A DNA stretch of 64,000 nt from Eonycteris spelaea (lineage: Eukaryota > Chordata > Mammalia > Chiroptera > Pteropodidae): contig PUFA01000210.1 in assembly GCA_003508835.1 (NCBI GenBank), positions 2,236,501-2,300,500 on the forward strand, in the 5' to 3' direction. A model generated the notes under the pieces. That model was not told the origin of the DNA, did not search any database, and was given only the letters and a program-made list of their open reading frames with translations. Shown piece by piece: positions 42,985-53,489 of this stretch. The position numbers and the translations under genes were made by a program. The stretch's first letter is position 1; each line of letters starts with the position of its first letter.

Positions 42985-43420
42985 AACACTGTCCGGAACA
43001 GAGAAGTAGTAGAATGATCTGATGTACATATTCAAAAGATCACTGGCTGGTGGGTTACAATGGCCCAGAGATTTAGCTTCAAGATAACATTTACACAAAA
43101 AAAGTAGTAGGAAGCTAATCTAAAAATTGGCTAAGATCAGAGTTTGGAGGGTTTTAAGTCTTAGCTTAGAAGTTTGGGCTCCTCTTGTTGGGAAAAAAAA
43201 TGTTTCTTTCTTTTTCTTTTTTTTTTTTTTAAGTAGGAGAATGTAATTAGATTTATTCCTCAGGAAGATGAATAGGAGCCAGTTAGGAGAAGGTATTAGA
43301 CCTTGGGGGAGAGCCTGAGTATATGAACCCTGGGATATGGTGAGAGGGATGAGGAAGGGGAGATGAGAGAACCGTGAGTGGAACCTGCAGACCCTGGTAG
43401 TTCCCAGAATGTGCTGTGTA
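42985..43420 (-). repeat. L2 LINE fragments, antisense, with poly-T run
   Basis: 'tagaatgatctgatgtacatattcaaaagatcactggctgg' and 'aggaagatgaataggagccagttagg' follow reversed L2. A T-rich run lies at 43216-43230. The match is discontinuous. Confidence 0.55.
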
Positions 43421-43424
43421 GGAG

Positions 43425-43805
43425 AAAGGGAGCAGTCAGTGATGCTTTCCTGATTCTCAACATCCCTAGGACACTCTGTCCAGGGTAGTGGAACTAGGAG
43501 TAGACTTAAAGTACCATTTTCATGCCAACACTAAGGATGGGCTATGTTTTGATTAGAATAAATGCTGTCTTGGCTGAACTTATCAAAGGGTTTTGCTCTG
43601 GCCCACAAAGAGCTCTTATCACCAATGCGTGCATCTGTCAGCATTGGACAGAGAATCCTGAAACTACCTGGAAATGTACCATCACCTCTGTTTCTCAGCT
43701 TCAGGAAGGAGAGAAAAGTGAATGTAGTAGACTCAGTCAACAAACATTTAAGAACCCATTGTGAAACACAAAATCTCAGCAAAGTCTTATTTTGATCACA
43801 AAAGT
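43425..43805. other. Unclassified non-coding sequence
   Basis: Opposing frames of 77-103 codons at 43522-43842 are unsupported. They show no domain and conflict with one another. Confidence 0.4.
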
Positions 43806-43809
43806 GTGT

Positions 43810-44032
43810 CAAAGGAATTAGGGAGGCTGGAGGAGGAGGCACTTGATCTGACCACGGGTGTCAGGATAAGATGATGGTGGAGAACATTTCACCTGGATTT
43901 TGCAAGATGAGTAGGAGTGTCCAGAATGAGAAGGGCTGGGAAATTGAGGCTGGAGAGTGGAGTTGGGTGACATCAGGAGAGAATATGGTCATTTTCAGCA
44001 GAGGAAATGGCATGTGCAAAGATACTAATGAA
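43810..44032 (-). repeat. L2 LINE fragment, antisense
   Basis: 'catttcacctggattttgcaagatgagtaggagtgtccagaatgag' and 'cagaggaaatggcatgtgcaaagatactaatgaatg' are reversed L2 C-terminal segments. Confidence 0.7.
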
Positions 44033-44034
44033 TG

Positions 44035-44278
44035 ACAAAAAAATAGCTAAAGAGTATTGTGCTCTTACTGGATGTCAAGCACTGTGCTAAGATTTGGATT
44101 TAGGCTTATTCATTGGATCCTCTCTACAGATCATCAAAGCAGGTGTACTTACTATTTTCATTTTGCAGATGAAAGAAAATGAGGCTTAAAGAGGTCAAGC
44201 TGATCAGTCTAAGAACACACAGCTCCTAAAGCAGAGCAGGAATTTTGACCTTGGGTTCAGACCTCTCATTGCTGTGAG
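44035..44278 (-). repeat. MIR SINE, antisense
   Basis: 'gtgctcttactggatgtcaagcactgtgctaagatttgg', 'acttactattttcattttgcagatgaaagaaaatgaggcttaaagaggtcaagctg' and 'caggaattttgaccttgggttcagacc'. Confidence 0.88.
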
Positions 44279-44284
44279 TTCCCA

Positions 44285-45960
44285 TCCCTGACAAAGAGGT
44301 TGCCAATGGTGTGGACTCTAACACAGGCAGCTTGCATATTGCTCATAATGAAGTCATGGCGGGTAAACCCTTCATCCTGAGCCATGGTGACTGGCAGCCT
44401 ATCATTTTCCAAAATTCTTTTCCAGTCCATGCCCAGAGGAATAGTAGTGCCACATTAAGACTTTGAAAATGCTGGTGACACTTACCTGTGTTGGTATATC
44501 AGAATAAAAACAGCCCATCCTAACCCTTCATTTAACCTCTTCTCTTCAGCTCAGCATCCCTAGATTTTGCCCCTGCTCCATTTTTTTTTCCTCTTTGAAG
44601 ATGCATCAGGTCTCGAGTTCAGCTTAATCCAACTGCTAGATGTATTATTCATTTCTACGCTTTAATGATGTGATAAGGTTTCTGGAAATAGGAAAAGGCT
44701 CATTAAACTGTCATTTGAATATAGATCACACCTAAATTCTAAGGAAGACAAAGTCTGCCAGCTGGGGATGCATTTGCCTTCCCAACACAGCTCTCTATGA
44801 ACTAGGGAGGCAGAAAGAAGCATTTCAAAGACAAGATCCTTCAGATTAACATGTATTCTTGATTTATTCTGTAATTAATGATAACTCACAAACAGAATGA
44901 GGGATTCAGAGAGACAGCATATGAATACTGGCCAAATGAAGAAGGAATCTGGGATGTTAAACATGGGGAGGTGTGTGTTTTGTCCCTGCCTGTGATCAGT
45001 GGTTTGATTAGGCAGGCTCTATTTGAAGTAGAGAAACATATAAGAATTTTAATTCGACTTGCATAGCTTATAACGCAACGTCATCCCTAGCTGAAGAAAT
45101 TGACTTGAGAACACAACTTGCCAGCAGCTTTCCCTCTCTGCTTACCTTTAGGTTTGAGAATATGCTAGAAAATGCAGGAATGCAAGAGAAGGAGTCAGGG
45201 TCAGATTCTGGTGAAACTGGGAAAATGCCTAGCAATTTCTTCTCCTTTCAATCCATTAGGGATGTGAAATTAACCTCTATCAAAAATTTAAGTTGTACGA
45301 GACCCTGGTTCAGGTGCTCCACACATATGTACCTGTTTGTTTTTTACCATAACCTTATGAGATAAGCCACCATTGCCCTTTGATTCAGGCAAGAGGGGCT
45401 TCTACTCTGACTCCCTTCTTTAGTGGGCCTATTTTGGTTCTCCTCCAGGTGTGTCCCTCCCAGAGGGTGCAAAGCTGCTCCTTGCGGAGAAGAGAACATA
45501 TTCACTGGGCATTTGGAGCCCTGGAGTTTCCTTACCTAATATATCTGAGCCAAATCAGAGTTCTGAGTGGGCCTTTTTCTTGGATCTGTCCTTGATGGCA
45601 GATGGGGTCCATGATGTGATTCCAGTTCCAAGCCAAGGGCTGGCCCTCTGTGTGGTTTACAGACACACAGAGCATTTCAAGTAGGCTGGGCCATCACAAA
45701 CTTACTTCCATGTGATGTGTAATATAGAATGGAACCAGGGGCAGGAAGGGAAAGGAAGGGGAGTGAGCCATGGGCAGAGACTGGGGCAAGTTCTCTTCTA
45801 CACTATCACATTTCAGCAGGGAACCCCAGGGATCCTACAAGTTCCATACTCAAACCTTGTACCTCTAGGTCATTATTAAATGTGTACTTGTCAAGATAGG
45901 AGAATAAAATGTGGTTTATTCAGTGATTTGTTAGCCTACCTTTTCCTTTTGAATATTTGA
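44285..45960. other. Unclassified non-coding stretch with AT-rich candidate block
   Basis: Apart from a weak reversed MIR piece at 45305-45370, I see no repeat. 44600-44780 ('cagcttaatccaactgc', 'cgctttaatgatgtg', 'ctcattaaactgtcatttg', 'gccagctgggg') and 44850-45080 ('ctgtaattaatgataac', 'gaattttaattcgac') have homeodomain and E-box cores and may be conserved. Frames at 44878-45684 lack support. Confidence 0.4.
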
Positions 45961-45974
45961 CATGTGGTATATAG

Positions 45975-46145
45975 CTAGCCATTTATACTCTTGCTCCAGG
46001 CCCTAAAATTGTTAGGGACAGGCTCAAGGTAGGCATAGTAATATCTTTGTTTTATATATAAAAAGATAGAGAGCTTAGTCACTTGCTAGTAAGTGCTGAA
46101 CTCAGAATTTGAATTCTGGCAATCTTTTTAGGATCTACACTAACA
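45975..46145 (-). repeat. MIR SINE, antisense
   Basis: 'gagagcttagtcacttgctagtaagtgctgaactcagaatttgaattctgg' is the reversed MIR core and head. Confidence 0.7.
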
Positions 46146-46149
46146 AATA

Positions 46150-46525
46150 GTACCTAATATTTTCCCTTATGAGGGCCTCTTGAGCATGTGCCCATTCAAA
46201 TAAGCTAATATCCTGATGTGATTGGAACCATGAGGCAAATATGGAGAACTTTCCTTTCCTGTCGTATTTTAAGAGAAGTGGGATAAGACCCCGGGGGCCT
46301 CTGATAGATGCATGGGTTGAAGGGAGTTGGAGAAAAACCACAAATGTAAGAGATAATAAATGTTACTTGAACCACATTATTAGTATCATTGCCAAAAATA
46401 TTTAACCTGAATTTAATTATAAAAAATCTACCACCAACAGCAACAAACAGACAAATCTGGCAAATCAAGAATGAGGGATGTGATGGATTCCTGAGATGGT
46501 CCTCCAGTTTCCTGCTTTCTGTACT
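46150..46525. other. Unclassified non-coding sequence
   Basis: No repeat recognised. The 113-codon minus-strand frame at 46205-46546 has no motif or splice support. Confidence 0.4.
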
Positions 46526-46529
46526 GCAT

Positions 46530-47095
46530 ACCCTGAGTAATCCCATATCTTGAGTGGGCAGTGCCTGTGGGTGATGGGATAGTCACCCCTTGATTATGTT
46601 ACACACGGCAAAAGTAAAAGAATTTTGCTGATGTAATTAAAGTCCCTAATCAGTTGCTTTAAGTGGTAGGGAAATTATTTTGGGGTGGACCTGACTCAGT
46701 CAGTAGGAAGGCCATAATTGGGGTGTTGCCCTTTCTCTGGGGAGAGAAGCAGCAGCAGACATTCTTCTCTTAGGCCTGAAGAAGGAAACTGCTGTGCTGT
46801 GGGGAGGGCCAGTGGCAGGTGGCGGTTCTTAGGAACTGAGAGCCTGGACCTACGACGGCAAGGAACTGATTTTTTTCTAATGACCAGCGAGCTTGGAAGA
46901 GAACCCTGAACCTCAGATGAAATCACAGTGCCAGCCAATACCTGATTTCAGCCTCATGAGACACTGAGCAGAGGACCCACGTAATCCAGGCCTAGACTCC
47001 TGACCCAAGGACTGGACGATAAGAAATGGGTGTTATTTTAAGATGCTGTATTTGTGGTAATTTGTTTCACAGCAGCAAGAAAGTAATACCAGGAG
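46530..47095 (+). mobile_element. Solo LTR, MaLR/ERVL-like, plus strand
   Basis: 'cctgagtaatcccatatcttgagtgggcagtgcctgtgggtgatggga', 'gctgatgtaattaaagtccctaatcagttg', 'ctgactcagtcagtaggaagg', 'ctgaagaaggaaactgctgtgc', 'gaccagcgagcttggaagag' and the terminal 'ttttaagatgctgtatttgtggtaatttgttt' follow a familiar eutherian LTR. It is about 560 bp with no internal region. The poly(A) signal has eroded. I do not assign a family name. Confidence 0.75.
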
Positions 47096-47099
47096 CATC

Positions 47100-47765
47100 T
47101 TTCAAGACAACTGGTTCGTACTCTTCAAAAAAATCATTATCATAAAAACAACTGATATAAGGGAGGAGGAAGGATTTTAGCTTAAGAGTGACTAGAGAGC
47201 AAACAAGTAATAAAGAATAACAACGATAGCAAACCCCGACTTGGCTGGCAGTGATTTATTTTATTCACACTGAGTTTTAGAAATTCAATTTTTTATTGTC
47301 TTTCCTTTAGAAATGTCCTTTTCCTTACAGAGATCTCTGTTCTGTGTTTTGAGCAGAGATTAGGCCTTACGGCCTTGACCTTTACAATGTCTCATTGTGA
47401 ATAGAAACAGTTACTTGAAGACTATTACACAGTCCCTTAGCTAAGGAGACGTTATCTCTGTCTCCAGAAGCTGCTGGAAGGTCAGGATTTAATGGCAGTG
47501 GTAGGGTCCTAAGAATGAATGTTTATAACCCACGCCCACCCTCCTTTCCCACAGCTCTGAAGGTTTGGGGGCTGAGAGTATGAGCTGATATGACGAATTT
47601 GTAGAGATAGTACAATTTATTTGAATAAGACAAATACTTCTACAACATGGAATTTGTGCTCAGGAGGCCCTAGACGAATTTGACTGACTGCAGCATCCGG
47701 ATTGTCATTTCCCCACATATGGGGCCCTATTCCCCACCTATCCTACTGTTTTTGCCAGGGAAGAA
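47100..47765. other. Unclassified non-coding sequence
   Basis: No repeat or exon recognised. Confidence 0.45.
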
Positions 47766-47769
47766 AAAG

Positions 47770-48385
47770 CACAGTAAGCCTCCCTTAACGTTGTCAGCAG
47801 GTTTTGGGAAACTGCAATTTTAAGCGAAATGATGTTTAAGGGAACCAATTTTACCATAGGCTAACTGATATCAATGAGGATTAAATTCCTATGGCGTATT
47901 TCTGGTCATAAAGACATCACTGAACTTCTAAAAAGAGACCCAAAACATTTCTAATATTAAACATTATAATAAATGTGAGTTATAAATATGTATATTAAAA
48001 ATTACTCTCTTAAATATTTATATATTTAAATATATTATATATATATTCTTAAATGTATATAGCTCACATATTTTCCAATGTACTTATCTCAGTTCAGGGT
48101 TGCGGGTGGCTGGAGCCTATTCTGACAGCTCATGGTGCAAAGCAGGTCCCACCCTGAAAAGGACTCCATTCAGACACACCAGTTCACCTAATGTGAACAT
48201 CTTTGGGATGTGGGAGGAAAGTGGAGCACCCAGAAAAAACCCACACAGACATGGGGAGAATGTGTACACTCCACACAGACAGTGGCCCCAGCCAGGAAGA
48301 ATTTTTTTTTCTCTCATCCACATCATAATAAAACAATGTCGAATGAAACTCTTATTCGAGGACCTGCTATATCTGAAAATAGAAT
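47770..48385 (+). mobile_element. Composite non-autonomous DNA transposon (hAT-like)
   Basis: The left end (CAGTAAGCCTCCCTTAACGTTGTC) and the complement of the right end (GCAGGTCCTCGAATAAGAG) form eroded inverted repeats. 'accataggctaactgatatcaatgaggattaaattcctatggcgtat' marks a known mammalian element. Its middle (48095-48300: 'ggctggagcctattctgacagct...catctttgggatgtgggaggaaagtggagcaccc...acacagacatggggagaatgtgtacactccacacagac') is a motif I know from many vertebrate dispersed repeats, fish included. An AT-rich tract lies between the two parts. No transposase. Confidence 0.7.
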
Positions 48386-48412
48386 TTGCATTAAGATGTG
48401 AATAACTTTTTT

Positions 48413-48785
48413 CTATAGGCTGAATTGTGTCCCCAATCCCAATTTACATGTTGAAGCCCTAACCCCCAATGTAGTTGCATTTTAGGAGGTAATTATGGTT
48501 AAATGAGGTCATAAGTCTGGGGTCCTAATCTGACAAGACTGATGACCTTGTAAGAAGAGGAAAAGATAGAGAGAGATCTTACTCTCCACATATATGCACC
48601 AAGGAAAGGCCATGTGAGGACACAGAGAGAAGGCAGCCACTGCAGCCCAAGGAGAGAGCTCTCACTAGACACTGATCCCACTAGCACCTTGATCTTGGAC
48701 TTCTCAGCATCCAGAACTGTGGGAAAATAAATTTCTATTGTTTCAGTTTCCCAGTCTGTGGTGTTTGTTATGCCACTCTGAGTTG
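48413..48785 (+). mobile_element. MLT1-type MaLR LTR, plus strand
   Basis: Textbook MLT1 order: 'ggctgaattgtgtccccaatcccaatttacatgttgaagccctaacccccaatg', 'ggttaaatgaggtcataagtctggggtcctaatc', 'ggccatgtgaggacacagagagaaggcagcc', 'ccttgatcttggacttctcagcatccagaactgtgggaaaataaatttctattg' (poly(A) signal AATAAA) and 'cccagtctgtggtgtttgttatg'. About 370 bp, solo, inserted close to the composite DNA transposon. Confidence 0.93.
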
Positions 48786-48989
48786 ATGAATATCAACTCA
48801 ATATGGGCTTTTTGCATTAAAACAAAGATGGCTGAGTGAGTCCAATGCTTAACCCACGTGAGAATCTCTCTAATGGTATAATTTCCATTTTTTGTAACAC
48901 CTTAGTATTGGGAGTCAATTTTAAGATCTCTAGAGAGTTCTAATTATTTTATGTATGGGGGTGGGTCTTTTAGAGGAACTGCCAAACAT

Positions 48990-49018
48990 ATGTATGTGTG
49001 CACACACACAGAGACACA
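48990..49018. repeat. Short CA-rich tract
   Basis: 'tgtgtgcacacacacagagacac', a mixed TG/CA step. Confidence 0.7.
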
Positions 49019-49086
49019 ATACCAGAATAGCTGGATAGCAAACACGTTAACTGAGACAGGAAAAGATTTGTGGTTAGAAATAGATT

Positions 49087-49116
49087 TCATTCATTCATTC
49101 ATTCACTCATTCATTT
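49087..49116. repeat. (ATTC)n microsatellite
   Basis: About seven ATTC units with one substitution. It probably derives from the T-rich start of an old LINE. Confidence 0.9.
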
Positions 49117-49249
49117 GACAACTAGGTATTATCATAAACTCAGGGTATATAGAAAGAATGGCATTTTTCTAGACAACATGAAGCCTGCAAAGAAATATAA
49201 AGCCCCATCCTTGAATGTGTCTAGGCCATACACAAACCAGGACAACGTA

Positions 49250-49450
49250 GCTGCTGTTTATTAAATACCTAAAATGGCCTCAGCCTTGTGCTACTTGACT
49301 TCTCTCATGTTAACTCATTTATATAACCAGTCAACATGTATATAATCACTTCCACTTTATGTGTGCTCTATTTAGTCCCAGAGAGCTTAAATCACTCCCT
49401 CAGAGTCGCATAGACAGAATCAAGATTTGTTTGCTCTCCAATATAGCATT
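49250..49450 (-). repeat. MIR SINE, antisense
   Basis: 'gtttattaaatacctaaaatggcctcagccttgtgctacttgacttctctcatgttaactcattt' and 'cccagagagcttaaatcactccctcagagtcgcatagacagaatcaagattt'. Confidence 0.75.
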
Positions 49451-49459
49451 CTATATTAA

Positions 49460-49945
49460 TTATGAATAAGATAGTGTCTGATTAACCAAATCCCCAAAAG
49501 AGAAAACTGGGCTATAAAGTGTTAGAGAAATTCAGGGTTTGCTATTGGAGCTAATAGTTAGGAAAAGCTTCATGGAGAAAGTGGCATTCAATTAAATTTA
49601 TATAGATGAAGCAAAAAGTGAGCGAGGACAATCTAGGTAGTTAGAAAGGGCTAACCAAGGACATTATGATGAGTGTAAGCTAAGTGGGGGCAGTGAGACA
49701 TTTAGTAGAGTAACCAGAGTCGAAGTGAAAAGGAAGTGGTGAACAGGAGAAACCTGGGGTGGGAGGTTCATAGAGGCAAGTGGCCAGTCTCAGAGCTAGT
49801 GTCTTAATCCAGGGAAGGGTTGGCAAGAGCCTAAATTGGGGTGGGGAAGGAAGAGCAGAGGGGTAGGAGGCAGGTCCTGATATGCCACCTTGTGGTGCTG
49901 GGAGGAGGAGGGAAAAGAGGTGAATGCTGTTAAGGATGAAGGTGA
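49460..49945 (-). repeat. L2 LINE, antisense, decayed
   Basis: 'attcagggtttgctattggagc...ggaaaagcttcatggagaaagtggcattcaattaaa', 'ctaaccaaggacattatgatgagtgtaagctaagtggggg' and 'gtgagacatttagtagagtaacc' follow the order of reversed L2. The 92-codon minus-strand frame overlaps it. Confidence 0.6.
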
Positions 49946-49959
49946 TGATGAGAGGCATG

Positions 49960-50150
49960 ATGTTTTATGCACTGGGCCCTGTAGGAAGTGTTGTTAGGGT
50001 AAACTTTGTAATGAAGGCCCTGGAAGATAGACACTGTTAACACTTCCATTTGACAGATGAGAAACAGGTTCCAAGAGGGTAAGAAATTTGTTCAAGTTCC
50101 AAAGCCTTCAAGTGGCAGGAACAGGATCTGAGCCCAGACTGTTGAGCAAA
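49960..50150 (-). repeat. MIR SINE, antisense
   Basis: 'ttatgcactgggccctgtaggaag' and 'cacttccatttgacagatgagaaacaggttccaagagggtaagaaatttgttcaagttcc...cttcaagtggcaggaacaggatctgagcccagactg'. Confidence 0.85.
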
Positions 50151-50154
50151 GACC

Positions 50155-50790
50155 CAGAGCTGAAAAAATGGAGAAATTCTCCAGCTGTAAGATTCCAAAT
50201 GTGGGAGGGTCTTCAAGATTCCCCTCTATATTTGTCATCCTGCAGCCCACACCAGACGGGCCACGGTGAATATGCAGAAAATATTGAGACTCCTAATTGA
50301 CAAAAAGGGATTTGAAAATGTCTCCCTGTTCCTTAAAATAAGGAGCTCTGGCTCCTCATGCTGCCTCAGAACTTTTTTATCTTTTAACTATTTTCCCCTC
50401 AAATTTAACTCTGCTGCCTTCTGCACTGAGGATTACCTAAAGGCCAAGTTTGACATTCTTAATCCAACCATTTCTGAGTTATCTGAGAACAGAAAAGGTA
50501 CAGGGATAAATGTTTAAAGCATTAACTCTGGGCGTGCCAGAGGGAACTGAGACAGGTGGATTTTCCTCCCTGAGGACCCAATGGGCTCAGACTTGTGAGA
50601 TCCTCCTATGATCTGGGCAGCCCTAAAGGATCCTTTGTGATCCCAGAGACCCTTGTTTGCTGTGGCTGTTTCTAAAAACCACCTACAGATAAACTATGTG
50701 GCCACTGAAACTCCTGGGTAGATTTTTCCCAAAAATCTTTACTGGAAGAATTGGACTCCTAGGAAGGCATTGACAACCTAAGTTGTCAAG
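50155..50790. other. Unclassified non-coding sequence
   Basis: No repeat recognised. Short frames are unsupported. Confidence 0.45.
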
Positions 50791-50794
50791 GAAA

Positions 50795-51050
50795 ATCAAC
50801 AGGCATTTATTTGGTAGGTATCTGCCATGAGCCCTATGAAGTACTGGACCAGGAAGAAGATGCAGAAGAAATATCCTATGGAAATATTGCAAACCTATAA
50901 GAATTTTTATATTAATTCAGTCATTATTGAGCAGATACAATGCAGCAGACATGTGCTTTGTGCTGACTGGTATACCAATGATGAACAAAACAGATCTTGT
51001 CTCCTGCCCTCATGGACTGTATATTTTAGATTATTTATATAAAATTAAAT
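50795..51050 (-). repeat. L2 LINE starts, antisense
   Basis: Two reversed L2 termini: 'caacaggcatttatttggtaggtatctgccatgagcc' and 'attcagtcattattgagcagatacaatgcagcagacatgtgctttgtgc...gatgaacaaaacagatcttgtctcctgccctcatggactg'. Confidence 0.75.
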
Positions 51051-51209
51051 CACATTTTTTCCAACTCTATTCTGAACAGAAACAGAAAATAACAGGAAGG
51101 CACAATGGGACTATATTTATCACCTGAATTAAAAGGTAATATGAGATCCTAACCATTATTCACTGCATGATAGGGACAATGACAGTGGCTATTACAATTA
51201 CAGTCTTAT

Positions 51210-51254
51210 ACACACACACACACGCGCGCGCGCGCACACACACACACACACACA
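51210..51254. repeat. (CA)n-(CG)n-(CA)n compound microsatellite, Z-DNA-prone
   Basis: A perfect alternating pyrimidine-purine run of about 45 bases with a central block of six or seven CG steps (51223-51235) between CA arms. CG steps are the strongest Z-DNA formers and are rare in a CpG-poor mammalian context. Confidence 0.95.
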
Positions 51255-51344
51255 TGCACTCCTTATGCATGAAAGATATATTCTTTGTTTAGAATTAGCT
51301 GAAAGAAAAGTTGTATTTAGGGTTTTATTTTTTTTTAATTAAAA

Positions 51345-52222
51345 AATGTTAAATTAATTAATTTACTAATTAATGGATTAATTTATTTTAAGTTTATTGG
51401 GGTATCATTGGTTGATACAATGATATAATTTTCAAGTGTACATTTAATTTGACATCCACGTATTCCTTTGTTGCCATATATTTGACCCCCTTTACCCTGT
51501 CTACCTCTTTCCTCCTCTCCCACCCCCTACCCTCTGGTAACCACTAGTCCATTATCCATGTCCCTGAGTCTCTGTTTATCCTATTCATTTGTTGCTTTTA
51601 GGTTTATATTCCATATATAAGTGATATCATGTGATTTACAACTTTTTCAGTTTGACTTATTTCTCTTACATGATTATCTCGAGGTCCATCCATATTGTCA
51701 CAAATGGCAGTGCTTCATCTCTTCCTATGGCTGAGTAATATTCCATTGTATATATGTACCACAGCTTCTTTAGCCAATCATCTATTGTAGGACACTTCGG
51801 TTGCTTCCACGTCCTGACCACTGTGAATAATGCTGCTATGGACATCGGTGTGCAAATATCTTTTCAGATACGTGTTTTCAAGTCTTTGGGGTAAATACCC
51901 AGAAGGGGATTGCTGGATCATATGGTAGATCAATCTTGTTTTTTGAGGAAACTCCATACTGCTTTCCATAGTGACTGTACCAATTTGCAGTCCCACCAGC
52001 AGTGTCTGAGGGTTCCTTTTTCTCCACATCCTCGCCAACATTTGCTATTACTTACTTGTCCTGTTGATACCAGCTATTCTAACAGATGCAAGATGGTATC
52101 TCATTGTGGTTTTGATTTGCATTTCCCCAATAGCTAACAATGTTGAGCATCTTTTCATACATTTGTTGGCCATTTGTATGTCCTCTAGGGCGAAATGTCT
52201 GTTCCATTTTTTAGGGTTTTAA
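51345..52222 (-). mobile_element. LINE-1 3' end, antisense, about 880 bp
   Basis: Begins with an A/T-rich tail and 'agtttattggggtatcattggttgatac'. It continues through 'ctctggtaaccactagtccattatccatgtccctgagtctctg', 'ggctgagtaatattccattgtatatatgtaccac', 'cagaaggggattgctggatcatatgg', 'ccaccagcagtgtctgagggttcc' and 'tgttgagcatcttttcatacatttgttggccatttgtatg'. It is a 3' piece truncated at 52222. Overlapping short frames are degenerate. It is the best-preserved L1 here. Confidence 0.93.
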
Positions 52223-52224
52223 TA

Positions 52225-52585
52225 TAGAGGGAAAATATAGCACAGAGTCTTCCCTATTAAGTGACTTACAATTAGTTTGAAAATACTCACAGGTGAAAAA
52301 ACTAGAGAATAATTCAAACTTAATAGTCAAGTTCTCCTATTACCTAGGCCACTTCTACCGAATTGAAACACAGATTCTGCCTCTTTAAGGGAACAGACTG
52401 CTCTGAGAACTTGGCATTAATTACTGGGATGTATATGGGTACAAATGGTTGCTGCCAGCTACAAATGAGTCTTCTCTGTTCAATAAATTAGACTTCATGA
52501 GGAATACATTATAGGTCTTGAAAGTTATAAAAGTACATTTCTTTATATCACTTTCCCATTTCATTTCTGAGTTCATTTGAATTGC
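52225..52585. other. Non-repetitive sequence, weak regulatory candidate
   Basis: No repeat recognised. 52390-52510 holds 'ggcattaattactggg', 'caaatggttgctgccagctacaaatgag' and 'caataaattagacttcatg', a compact cluster of homeodomain and E-box-like cores. Confidence 0.35.
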
Positions 52586-52589
52586 TGGA

Positions 52590-53480
52590 GTTCAATTTAC
52601 CAAACTAACCAAAAGCCTACTATGTTCAAGACATGATAATGGATCCTGGCATAACCCAGTGAACAAAACGGTCCCAGATAGTGCCTGATCTCACAGAGCT
52701 TACATTTTAGCAAGTGATCCAAGAACAGGTAAATAAACACGTAAGTAAAATCATTGCAAGTTGTGAAAAGTCTATGAAATACAATAAGGCAACAATAAGG
52801 GAGAGAATATAGCAGGAGTCTACTTTAGATAGAGTGATCAGGGAAGGCCTAAGGATAAGTAAGTGTTAGCAAAATGGACAGCAGCGAGAGCATTTCAGCC
52901 ATACATAAAAGAATAAAAGGGCATGGTGTTTCTAAGAAGTCTGAAGTGCCCTGTTTGCTGGTGAACAATGAGAGGTATGGCTATAAATGGGAGAGAGGGG
53001 TGAGGGCCAGACCCTGCAGGACATGAAAGACCATAAGAAGTTTAGACTTTATTCTAAATAGAATAGGAAGTAATCTGAGGGTTTTAAGCAGAACTGGAAC
53101 ATTATACAACTTGGACATTCACAAGATCACTCTTGCTTTCATGTGGAGAATAAATTAGAGGAGGCCTGGTATGGAAAACAGATACTGGTAAGGAAGCTAT
53201 TGCACTAGCCCAGGTAAGAAAGAAGTGCTGACCTGATAAGGGTTATGACTGTGGAGATGGAACATGTGAACACATTCAAGAGAGATAGTGAAATTGCTGC
53301 TCCATCAGTTGAGGGGGTAAAAGAAAAGGAGGAATCAAGGGTAAATTTTTTCTCCCACTTGAGTACATGAGTAGATGGAAGGCCTGTTTGTAACAGGAGG
53401 GAAGAAGAAGAAAAGTTAAGAGAAAACAGATTTGTAGATTTGATGTTCAGAGGATGAGAGACTTTATATGTGATGGTCTC
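52590..53480 (-). repeat. L2 LINE, antisense, about 890 bp, includes reverse-transcriptase region
   Basis: The longest continuous L2. It starts with the reversed terminus ('aaaagcctactatgttcaagacatgataatggatcctgg') and runs through 'tcacagagcttacattttagcaag', 'atagagtgatcagggaaggcc', 'gggccagaccctgcaggacatgaaagacc', 'aatctgagggttttaagcagaactggaac', 'agatcactcttgctttcatgtggagaataaattagagg', 'ggaagctattgcactagcccagg' and 'aaaggaggaatcaagggtaaa'. These correspond to the 3' UTR and the C-terminal part of ORF2. The 131-codon minus-strand frame at 53205-53600 overlaps the ORF2 debris and is broken relative to any functional protein. Confidence 0.92.
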
Positions 53481-53489
53481 TATTTTCTC

